Source: Coturnix japonica
Taxonomy: Eukaryota; Chordata; Aves; Galliformes; Phasianidae
DNA: 64,000 bases
NCBI RefSeq assembly: GCF_001577835.2
Contig: NC_029532.1
Span: 8,044,301 to 8,108,300, forward strand
Reading direction: 5' to 3'
Positions 38,908 to 49,800 of the stretch are shown piece by piece. Every line of letters starts with the position of its first letter. The first letter of the stretch is position 1. A model generated the notes under the pieces. The model searched no databases and was not told where the DNA came from. It worked only from the letters and a program-made list of their open reading frames with translations. A program made the position numbers and the translations under genes.

Positions 38908-39163
38908 GCCGCCCGCCGCTCTGCCGAGAGATGCCGGTCACAAAATGGAGGCGCCACATGCGCGGCCCAACCCGGCCCAGCCTCATCGCCCCCCACAGCG
39001 CCCGGTCCCCTCCCGCAGCCGGTCCCATCCCCTCCACCCACCAGGCCCCGCCGGGCCCAGCAGGCCGCAGCAGGCCTAAGTAGGCCGCACCGCCGCCCCT
39101 ACCGTCACACACGACCCGCCGCGTCTCCAACTGCCGCTGCACACCCAGGCCGCGCCGCCCGCC

Positions 39164-39171
39164 CTTATATA
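39164..39171 (-). promoter_or_regulatory. HSPA5 TATA box
   Basis: The - strand reads TATATAAG. This places the start site at roughly 39135-39140 and gives a 5'UTR of about 230 nt, similar in length to mammalian HSPA5. Confidence 0.75.
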
Positions 39172-39187
39172 TCCTCCGTTACTTCTT

Positions 39188-39206
39188 CGTGGAGGCTCGC
39201 CATTGG
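39188..39206 (-). promoter_or_regulatory. ER stress response element (perfect ERSE)
   Basis: On the - strand this is CCAAT, nine bases (GGCGAGCCT), then CCACG, an exact CCAAT-N9-CCACG. It lies about 50-70 bp upstream of the inferred start. NF-Y binds the CCAAT half and ATF6 (or XBP1) the CCACG half. Confidence 0.9.
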
Positions 39207-39219
39207 CCGCAGAGCCCTC

Positions 39220-39238
39220 GCTGGAGCGCACTCATTGG
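39220..39238 (-). promoter_or_regulatory. ERSE-like element 2
   Basis: The - strand reads CCAAT-N9-CCAGC. The CCAAT half and the 9-base spacing are exact and the ATF6 half has changed bases. It lies 32 bp upstream of the perfect ERSE. Confidence 0.7.
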
Positions 39239-39252
39239 CTAGCTGCTACTAA

Positions 39253-39271
39253 GCTGGCCTCCCTTGATTGG
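39253..39271 (-). promoter_or_regulatory. ERSE-like element 3
   Basis: The - strand reads CCAAT-N9-CCAGC, 33 bp beyond element 2. Further CCAAT boxes without an ERSE partner are at 39326-39330, 39353-39357 (opposite strand) and 39392-39396. Confidence 0.7.
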
Positions 39272-39760
39272 CGAGGAGCGGGCCGTCGCTCTGACATGCC
39301 TGGCGCGCACCCCTCCTGCCACCCGATTGGTTCACCCTGCCGGCGTCGCGGGCCAATCAACAGAGAAGCGTGAGCCAAGCGGAAGAAGCCCATTGGTTGG
39401 GGGCGGCCGTGGCGGCGAGGCCAGGGTTGGGGACGGGGGGGGGGGACGTTCTGGAAGTTTCCATGGTAACCGACCCCGGTGCCGAGGCGGGGGCCCGGCG
39501 GCAGCGCAACGTGTGGGCACGGAGCGGGGAGGAACGGAAACAGAACGGAAATAGGAGGGTCGGGCCCGGGCTGCTGTGTGGAGCTGTGGGGCACAGGTGA
39601 CGGGCGGGCTCTGTCTGGCCCCGCAGAGCTCGGGTCGGGGCCTGGCTGTGCTCGGCACGCAGCCCACGGGCACGGGGCCACGGCCCAGCGGGCAGCTGCA
39701 GCCCGGACACCGAGTCACCGATGTTACACGGGGTTACATCAGCACCGGGGCGGGGCGGGG

Positions 39761-40925
39761 AACCCCCAGGGCTGTAACAACCAGCGGGGACGAGACCCCA
39801 CAACTGGAGCCGTGTGTGTGCAGACAGCTACACTGCTGTAAGGTCACCAAATGGTGCGTTGGGTTGGTTGGTCAAGAGTGACATGAGAAAACAGACGTTG
39901 TTAAACTGCGAGTGACAGCAGGGCTGAATTGTAACAAATATAATTCCGGGTTGTATAAAAACACGGCTCCAATGAGAGCCCTGAGCTGTGATGTGTCAGA
40001 ACAGAGCGTTGGTGCTGCCCTGTGCTGGGGGACACACAGCCTGGGCTGGCACTGGGACACCACTGGGGTGGCACTGGGGTGTCACTGCTCTGAGGGCAGC
40101 ACAGCTGTAATCAAACCGTTCCCCACTGCCCCTCTTCACAAGCTGTTCTGCTCTGGATGCTGTTCTTCCTATTCTGAAGCACATTTCAGAATTTTCTACA
40201 CGTCATCATGGAATTTCTCTCTTTTACTTGATTATTTCTGCATTGAATTCACATCTTTGTAGAATCCTGACACAAATTACTGAGCTTGTTCTTGGAAAGG
40301 AACGGTCTTTGCTACAGCTGTGTGTCCTGAGAACTGTCCATAACATATTTTACCTCATCACGGGAAACCATATGCAGACAAGGGGACGTTTTGACGCTCC
40401 CAGGCCTCAGGCTCATTGCCCTCAGTTCTCTATGGGCAGCGATGCTGTAATGGAGCTGTTGTTCTGTGTTACAGCCGGGCTGCTGCCATTGCACACTGTA
40501 ACAAGGTGCCCAAATGAGAGCTGGACTTGAAACAGTGTCTCCAGTCACCCTTTGTCTAAGAGAACAAGTTTCTTAATAGCTCTATTGGGACATTTTTTGT
40601 GTTCTATTTGAACTACACGTGTCATGAGAAACACCGCTGGGTGCGGGTGGCTCTGGGCCGTACCCACACGTGCAGCTGTTCACTCTCAGCCTCCTGCTCC
40701 CCATGGTGAGGCTGTGCCAGGCCCCATCCCGCGGGCAGTGAGCTCTGTGCTGCCTGAGGACCCTGGGATAGCTGCAAAACGAGGGCAAAGTTAAAGATCA
40801 GCCTGTGACCATGGAGCAGTAATCAGCTGCGATGGTGCTGCAGCATATGATGCTGTTTATGATTAGGCAGCGCTGTGACACGAGGCAGATCGCTGCCCGT
40901 TGTACTCTACTACTTGTCGCTGCGT
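39761..40925. other. HSPA5-GAPVD1 intergenic spacer
   Basis: I see no exon, repeat family or RNA gene. It lies between two divergent CpG-island promoters. Confidence 0.5.
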
Positions 40926-41990
40926 TTCACCCGCAGGGCCGGCCGAGCCCTGACGGCCCTTTGTCGTAAAGCAGCGGCGGGACAAGGGCAGCGTCCGGCC
41001 GGTGCATCCCGGGGCACGGCGCCCGTCGGTGCCGCGCAGCGCCAAGTGCCCGCTCCGAGCCCGGCGTTCCCCCGCGCCACGCAACAGCAGCTCCCCATCA
41101 GAGCAACGTATCAGAGCTGCTCCGCCGTACCGCGGCCTCGGTGCGGGATCAAGAGAGAACACGGGCCGGGGCTGCGGGACTCCATGTGTCGGGACTCCAT
41201 GTCTCGGGACTACAAGTCCCAGGAGCGCGGTGTCGCCGCCCGCCGCCTGCGCAGTGCCGCGCCGCGCCTGGCTCGGGGCCGCAGCGGAGCCGGGCGGCGG
41301 CGGAGCCGGGGCCGGGTAGGGGAGAGCGCTCAGCCCGCGCGGCCGGGACCGGCGCTCGGATCAACCCCCGGCGGTGCGGGGGAAGGGAGCGGAGGGGAGG
41401 GGAGGGGAAGGGAAGGAGGGCGAAGGCCGGGCCTGACCGACCGCTCTCCGCTTTTACGGGGAGCCGAGCGGGACGCGCGGCCGGCAGCGCGGCGAGGAGC
41501 AGGCCGACACGCCGACACGCCGAGGTGCCCGTCTCGTCCGCGCTCCCCGGGCTGGGTTTGGTCTCCGTAGCGCCGGGCGGGGGCCGCGCTCGCAGTCGGC
41601 GCCGTGGGAGCCGAGCGGGCCGCGCTCCGCCCGCAGCCCCGCTGCCATGTTAGCGCCGCGCCGCACGGCGGTGGTCGCCGATCGGGAGCGCTCCGTGCCG
41701 CGGCCCTCGGCGCTCCGTGCTGCGGCGGGACGGCGCCGTGCCGGGCTGCGGGGCGGTGTGAGCACCGGGTTTACGGGGTCCGTGTGACGGAGGTTTAGAA
41801 CTCGTAACTCGGGCAGCGTCGTGACTTCCTTTTTTCGTTACGGATAGAGGCTTCGCGCCGGAGGACTTTGGTCAGCAGAGCGGCTTCTTGCAAAGTCACG
41901 GCGGCGCGGTGCGGAGCTGCGGGCTGTGCTGCCAGGAGCGGGGCGGGCACACGGCTGTGCCTCGGGTGGGAGCCGCGCCTGGGGGGTCTG
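40926..41990 (+). promoter_or_regulatory. GAPVD1 CpG-island promoter and probable 5' non-coding exon
   Basis: This is a strongly CpG-rich block with no conserved coding frame, upstream of and in the same direction as GAPVD1. An ACTACAAGTCCCAG element at 41209-41222 resembles the ZNF143/THAP11 site. The first coding exon is about 5 kb downstream, so the non-coding first exon should lie here. I cannot fix its donor. Confidence 0.65.
41176..41220 (+). repeat. Three 15-bp tandem copies in the GAPVD1 CpG island
   Basis: Copies start at 41176, 41191 and 41206, each beginning GGGACT. The first two differ at one base (GTGTC versus GTCTC). The third is the ACTACAAGTCCC element. Confidence 0.8.
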
Positions 41991-44900
41991 AGGAACCACG
42001 CTGCTGTAATTGGTGTCAGCTGCGCTGGGGGCTGCGGGAAAAGGGCCTCAGAGCGGCTGTGTTGTGGTGGGCTCTGGGACATTGCAGGTGCTGTATGTGT
42101 GGGGTTGGCTGTACGGTACATCAGGTCCTGGAGAACGCGTGCTGCTCCATAGGGCAGGCAGCTCTGCGTGGTGGGCTGCCGAGCTCGGAACTTCAGGTTC
42201 TGCGCTTCTGCCTGGGAGTCAATTAGTGTGACTCATTGTGTAAGGGGAACAGCTCTTTCTAACAGCACGAGCTGCTGGAGCAGCTTTTGGCAGAGTTACG
42301 TGCCCCTGTTGACTCTCATAGACCACAGTTATGCCACAGCTGACTATTTAGTAGGCAGCTGAGCCTATGTGTTCCCGATATGTCCTTTTGATAAGAGACC
42401 CGAGAAATGAAGTGCTCATTGCAGACAGGTCTCGTGTTCAGTGTTAGTTGTGCAGCAGCCACTGAGCAGAAACAAATTTGAGGTACGAGTTTCATGTTAA
42501 TGTTGATTAGATAGCTGGGTTGCAGCAGATTGGAATGCATTCTGCACGTTGTGTGTGTTTTGATGCGGTGGGTATTGTAATGTGAGGGTTCAGCAGATAA
42601 ATCCTAAGTCATGGTGAACTGAAAAATGCTTGTTTTTTTAGCTCAGCTTTGGGAGGTAGGTTGCTACCTTATGGAAAGAAGGCTTGTTTGTTGTCACTAT
42701 AAATATTAATGAAGATATTTTCATCTGGGGTAAATTAGCATGAAGCTATTCAGGTTTGCTTAGAAATCCTTTCTTAGTAAGTTGGAGTGATCTCAGTTTG
42801 GCCTTGCCCTGCCCTGCCTGCAGTAGATCTGCCCAAACTTGCTGTGGAAGCTGAGTCTTGTTTAGCCAGATGCAGGAAGAACAAATAACCCTGAGCAGGA
42901 AACGTTGGAGGAGGAAGAAGAATTTAGTGTTCTGTGGCAGTATGTGCTGCTTTGCTTACTCTCTTTTCTGTCAGCTGATCTGCAGAAATGTGTAACAGAG
43001 GTGCCACTTGTTTCTGTGTGCCGCAGTAAAAAAGCACACACTCTATGTACTGCTATTCAGCGCCCAGAGATTAAAGGGAGTGCTTTTAAACTCGAGAAGC
43101 AATCGATGTCTGTGTTTACCGAAGGTGTAGATTGCCTTGGATTCTGAAAAACTTTAAGGCATGCTGATAGTAGGGCAAAACATCTTAGATACTGTCAGCT
43201 CACACAGTCTGCTGTGGGGCATTGTGAGGTGAAATTGAGTTGCTGTGATAAGTCTTCCACTTAGTAGCTTATTAAGAAGTCTTAGAAGAAATGAAGGGTT
43301 TTCCTATCAAAATGAAGATACCAGAATTGAAAAATAGTTTGCAGGTAGCAGGAGTTATTGAATATCTGGTGTTTCTGCAGATGCATCAGATAGTTGGATT
43401 TCTGAATTTCCTCCTTCATACAATTACATGCAGACATCTTTTATTTCAAGTTTGACGGATGATTGTTATAAAGTGGGTAATTATGGGTGGCTTCCTTATT
43501 TGTGAGAAACTGATAAACAGGAACTAGTAGCAGCTGAGGTGGCTGCTGTTCTGTCTGCTCTGTTACCGCCTGCTGCAGTGCATTACCAAATACGTAAGTG
43601 TGGCTAATTGCTTCTTAAAGCTCTTGTCCTGAGCGCTGGCATGGCATGAATGCTGGGCAGCGTGGGAAGGTTAAAGAATGCAGCTGTTGTCTGCTTGCAC
43701 TGATCATGAAGAGAAGGGTTTTTTGGAGGGGAGTGGTGCATCATATAGGTATATTAATGATAGAGTAGTTTCCCCTTTCAAATATAGGCCATGTGAATAC
43801 CATTGTGTAAAGAGACTGATAACGTGTTAATGTTGCTTAACTAGGTTGGTTGGTTTGTTTTTGACTGTGTTCTATGCTTTCTTTAGAGTGAGTCTGAAGG
43901 CTTCTGAAGGTCCATGTGCGTCACAGCTCCAGCTTTCCATCTCCAGTGTTCTCAGACATCTGCCAGACACGGAAGGTGAACACCCACTTGTTTGCACTGA
44001 TACTTGCTATGCTTGCATGACTGCAGAATAATTCATTTTTAAAGAGCTGGTAATAGGAGTGAATGATGTGTTCCTCATCTACAGAGGTATATTTTGATAG
44101 CAATTGGTAGTTGCCAACAAGTTTAGTATTTTGGAGTACTGTAAAGCCAAGGAAGCTGCTGATCCCTTTCTTGTGTACGTAGGGCACAAACTGCTGTCAG
44201 ACAGTCAACGTTTTGCCCTATGGATTTTCAGTTTCCGAGAAAACAGCTGTGCTTACTGACCTCTCACAGATCAGTTTCAAAGCAGCTCTCCTCTCACTTT
44301 CATTATGTTTGTGTTCTGCAGTGCGGATAGGGAAGAGACTCAAAGATAGTGGCAGGTTGATAGGATGTCAATAGGTGCCATTACAAATCATGGCACTGTT
44401 GTGTGGAAGTCTTTTCTGCTGTTTTGTTGTGCTTTTTGCCCACTGACCAGACACATTATATATGTGCGTATTCAGGCTCAGACTATCTGGGAGTTGTAGT
44501 TGCTTTCTGAGTATTGGCTGGTTTTGGTGTGTTTTTTTTTTTAATTTCTCTTTTGATTGATTGCCCTTAGCTCTAGAAGAAGTTCTTGGTAATCTAACAG
44601 CTGCATACATGATTGCTTACTAGACATAGCTTGTTCTTTCTGAGCTGCTGTTATCTTTGTGCTGATTGGAATCTGGGGAGAACCACCTGAACTAACTTTC
44701 TGTTCAGGAATGTAGAGCCTCCAAGTGATCACCTTCAAACAGTCAATTAAAACTGTTGAAGTTTGGTAAACCATGAGCACTATTAAATACAGCCTTACAC
44801 TGGAAAGCACCTGAAAGGACAGAAGGTAGTTCTACATTTCATAGTGGGGACGGTTAAATGGATGCAGCTTCTTTTCCCTATTTGCTATCAACAGCTGATA

Positions 44901-46843
44901 GTCCAAAACAAAGATTAGTTTGTACAGACAATATCAAGTTTGGTGCTGTTTTCCTGCAGGCCCTAAAATTCTGTGACTAAAAATAAAACTGAGTTGCAAG
45001 AAGTTATTGTTCATTTCTCAAAGACCTTTGGCAGTGATGTCAGTGTTTCTTTTTTCTAATCATTTGTCTGACACTGCCCTAGTTAAATACATCAGAATCG
45101 CTGCATCCTTGAAGTTCCTCGCTCAGTCTCATCTTTGAATAGCATAAATGCATGAGCTGTAACTGCTGGTTAGAGTTGCTGTTTTTTATTTGCTTGCTTT
45201 TCCTTTTTAAAAAGAGCTTTGTGTACAGGTTTGTCTGTGTTTGCTAGGAATGGCCTTAAAACTATCAGATTTAATTAGATATATATTCACGCATAAAGAC
45301 GTGACAGTATCTGTTTCTGTCTCTGCTAGTGTTTTTGTTCTTTCATTTATAGTTTTAGCCTGATATAATTACACAGCTGAGGAGCGGTCATTGCTGCCAG
45401 CACCTGGTTATCAGGCTCTCACACTGGGGAAAAAACACCAGCAAGCACCAAGACATGTAAAACTTTGCCTGATTAGGGAACTAATCTGTATTCTTCAGAG
45501 TAGATCATCTCCTGCTCTGCTTAGCAGTGAACCACAGATCTTTAAAACAGTAAAAAGAGAGAGCCTGGTAAATTATTTGTAGTTCCTCAAGCATGGAATA
45601 AGTGGTCTTGTAGAGCTGAGCTTCTCTGGGATGGCTGCAGATTACTGGCAGTAAGTTTGTTTAACTCCAGCATAGCTTTCCAGGGTTCTCCACCACATCC
45701 CTCTTACAGCTCTGTCGTGTAGCCATTGCCAGTGTGTCCGGCAGCTCTGTACCATATATAGATCAAACCTTTCCCAAATTATCTAGTATTGCTGTTGATT
45801 CTGGTGAAGAAGAAGCCCCATGGCTGTTAATGATTCGATGGTGACATAATCTGATATGTGGGGTTCTACCCTTTCCCATGTCAGCATTATGCCATTTATG
45901 TTATTTTTGTTCAATGGAGTTTTCTTTTAGATGGATTTGCTGTTTGAATTTTTTCTACCTGGTCTAGAACTCTTCTTCTCACATAGTGGTAACAAGCGTA
46001 AGCTCTGACTTCGCAATTAGAAAACACTGAGACAGAACAGTGGCTAGTGTTGATTGATTGGCTTATTTTGAAACTGCTCTGACAGGAAAACCTCTGCTTG
46101 TTTCAGTTTCTCTCTTTAAAAAACACTTTCGGATTGACCCTCCAAGAATACTCTTACAAATGGAAATATTTGAGGAAATTTTCTGAATGAGTTCTACTGC
46201 TGAGCAGCATCCCCAGGTGTATTTCCAGCTGCTGCCTTGTCTAGCAATTGATGCTCCTTGGTTTCGTTCATTTTATTCATATATTTATCTAGCAAAGAAG
46301 TCCAGTTATACAAAGGTGAGAGATGACATTTGTTGTAGCAGTCCAGAGATAACCATGCCCACATGCTTGCATCGTGCTGTGTTATGTGCTGTGCTTTAGG
46401 GGAAAGTAGGAAGCGCAAAACTTTTTGCATGTTCACCGTGCAGGTGGCACAGTGGGACGACTCCTCTGTCTCCCTGCACTTGCCTCTCCTAGGCTATGGC
46501 ACTGACTGCAGCTCTCCTCCGGCCCATTTCTTACCTTGTGTTTTGGAGTGTGGTGTAAGCCTTGTGGTGTGGCACTGTGTCACTGTTTCAGTTGGTGAGT
46601 GTGAGCTGGAGATACCATTGCTGCTGTGCGAGTGTCCCTGGTGTGCTGACATGACAAGGGGTTAATGAAACTGACAGCTAGAAAACTTTACATGGAGGCA
46701 GAATGGGCACAGAAGTATTTACTGCTAAGCTTATAGCCTCCTTAGTTTGTTACTTTTGCTTATTACTTCATTGGGGCTGACAGAACAGTTTCCAATACTG
46801 TTGGAATTCACCAATTTCATTCCTTTTTTTTCCTTTCTTTCAG
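41991..46843 (+). other. GAPVD1: GAPVD1 intron 1 (inferred)
   Basis: This is mostly AT-rich unique sequence leading to the acceptor TTTCTTTCAG at 46843. I found no recognisable exon, LINE copy or RNA gene here. Alternative 5' exons cannot be excluded. Confidence 0.5.
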
Positions 46844-46870
46844 TGAGTACTGTGTAGTCTGCTGTCAAAG

Positions 46871-49800
46871 ATGGTGAAGCTGGATATACACACGCTGGCT
46901 CATCACCTCAAGCAGGAACGACTGTATGTAAACTCAGAAAAGCAACTTATTCAGAGGCTGAATGCAGATGTATTGAAGACAGCTGAAAAGCTGTACCGCA
47001 CAGCATGGATTTCCAAGCAGCAACGGATTAACTTGGACAGGCTGATCATAACAAGGTGACTTGGAGGGATGGTGGCTCTGGGGAGAACTGATACCTAAAC
47101 TTCTGTGAATTGCAGCAAAACTACCAGATTCTTCACATTTTCACACTCTAGAGTCCTTTGCTGTACTAATGACAATAGTACTTTTTAAAGAGAAATCTAA
47201 ACTGAGTTATCTGACCCACCAAAGACTTGTTTGTTGTATGCTTAAACTACCATCTTTCTAACGTGCGTATTTGTTTTGCTGCTCTCTGTGGTTTATGGGA
47301 ACAAACTGTTCTTATTTTTGAATTTGGAAATCATTTGGGTTAACTATATGGAAAGACATCTTTTGTGTGAACAGATTGGCTGTATGACATCTGGTAAATC
47401 TGTTTGCTTAAGAGTTTACTTAGAGTGTTTCAATGTTTTTCTTTAAGTGCGGAAGCATCTCCTGCTGAATGCTGTCAGCATGCTAAAGTCTTGGAGGATA
47501 CACAGTTTGTGGATGGATATAAGCAGTTGGGATTTCAAGAGACTGCTTATGGAGAGTTCCTAAACAGATTGAGAGAGAACCCCAGGCTTATCGCATCCTG
47601 TCTGGTTGCTGGAGAGAAGCTCAACCAGGACAACACCCAGAGTGTCATTCACACAGTCTTTACCTCCATTTATGGCAACTGCATCATGCAGGAGGATGAG
47701 AGCTACCTCCTGCAGGTCCTTCGTTACTTGATTGAATTTGAACTTAAGGAAAGTGATAACCCTAGGCGGCTGTTGAGACGAGGCACTTGTGCATTCAGCA
47801 TCTTATTCAAACTTTTCTCTGAAGGACTTTTTTCTGCAAAACTCTTTCTTACTGCAACTTTACATGAGCCAATCATGCAGCTTCTGGTCGAAGATGAAGA
47901 TCATCTGGAAACTGATCCAAACAAATTAATAGAGAGATTCTCTCCCGTCCAACAGGAAAAGTTGTTTGGAGAGAAAGGCACAGAAAAATTTAAGCAAAGA
48001 GTCCAAGAAATGGTTGACTCCAATGAGGCAAAGCTGGTGACCTTGGTGAACAAATTCATTGGCTATCTCAAACAAAACACGTACTGTTTTCCACATAGCT
48101 TGCGATGGATTGTGTCTCAAATGTACAAAACGCTCTCGTGCGTAGACAGGCTGGAGGTTGGGGAGGTCAGAGCAATGTGCACAGATCTCCTTCTAGCATG
48201 TTTCATCTGTCCTGCAATTGTTAATCCAGAACAGTATGGGATAATTTCTGATGCTCCTATAAACGAGGTGGCGAGATTTAATCTGATGCAGGTATGACTC
48301 ATTTTGAACTAATCTAAAAAAGACGTGGAGAAAAATGTTCTTGGTGTGGTTTTTTTTCTGCTACAACAGGTGGTACTACATTAAAAGGTAAAGAGCATTG
48401 TTCATCCTATATATAAGACAAATGCTAATATAATGCTTGTGTCATCATAGCTCAGGAGGCCTGCTTTAAAGTTAATGTGCCTGTTTAAATCCTTTAAAAC
48501 ACTATAGGATGCATTCCTTTATCTCTTACGAAAGTGGCAAATATACCTTATGAAAGCTATTCCGAGAAGTGAAAGCTGCAATTAGATTTATGCTTTAAGA
48601 TGAATTCTGGAAGTATATGTGAAGTCACATTGTACTATGTGAGGTATTTAACAATATGATGAGATATTTTTGCTGACGAAAAAGTTGTCGGGCAGTAGCG
48701 GGCAGTTTGTCTGCTGGTAGCAGCCTCCTATTTTATTAGGGCATTCCCCAGCCTTCATGAGAAATACTTGTCTCTGTGTAGATCTCAAACAATTTGATGA
48801 CTGAATATAAAACCGTTTCCTGATGACATTAAACATCATTATATTTAGTGGAGGGTATTCCCCACACATATAGCAGAGCCTGCTTTTAAATGTCTGTGAA
48901 CTGGACAGTAAGTGATTCCCACAGAAAATTACTGTGATGAATTTCACTCGAACTGCACTTTACTAGCAGTCCTTGCAGTATTTTTCAGAGAAACCTAAGT
49001 AATCTTGTCCAGTGTTGCTGCCTGCAGGTTGTAACAGAGCTTGCAATTGGCAGCTCTTTAATAAAAACTGAGAGTGGTTTGCAGTTGGTGATTAATCAGG
49101 ATTATTTTCTCTGGTCTGGAGTTGGCTCTCTTCCTATTTTTTTCCTCCAGCTTTAACTTAAAGTATATACAGCCATTCAGGTTGGCTATGTTTGAGATGT
49201 GAGAATTGAGAGTTGAACCTAGGTTATGTTGTAGAAACAAATATGCGTTGTTCCTAGATTTTCTACTTAATTGCCACAACTGCTTTTGGTTTTTATTATT
49301 CGTGGAATGGAGGAGTGTCTTAACAGGGTCCATCTTGATGTTGTTTTGAAATGCTTATTCCTCATAGTTCTTCTCTTTCCAGGTTGGAAGACTTCTTCAG
49401 CAACTGGCAATGACAGGTTCTGAAGAGGGAGATCCACGTATGAAGAGCAACCTTGCTAAATTCGACAAAGTAAGAGTCTAAAATAAAAGGAGCTAGGACT
49501 CCTGGGTGTGCTTCATCCTTCTGCAGCTTCTTTGTTCGGACATTGCAAAGGCCTTGCTAAGCAGTTGATTTATGTGTTACATGTACTGAAAAGCAGATTA
49601 AATCCTGCACAGAGCTGGGAACAAAATCTCGAGTACAAATTCGAGGTTCAGGGATTCTCAATTCTGCTCTGGCATAATGCTTCTTTTTAAAAGGAAACGT
49701 AGAAAAGACATTAAAGCAAGTTAATCTTTTCAAGTGAAACTTTGAATTGCTGTCTGTATTTTTCTTCTGAACCTAAAGAAAAAACTCAAATCTTCAGACA

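Noticed and set aside
40875-41570. 231-codon + strand frame in the GAPVD1 CpG island
   Set aside because: The composition is Arg/Gly/Pro/Ala as expected of any CpG island, with no conserved motif. Several overlapping frames are open on both strands.
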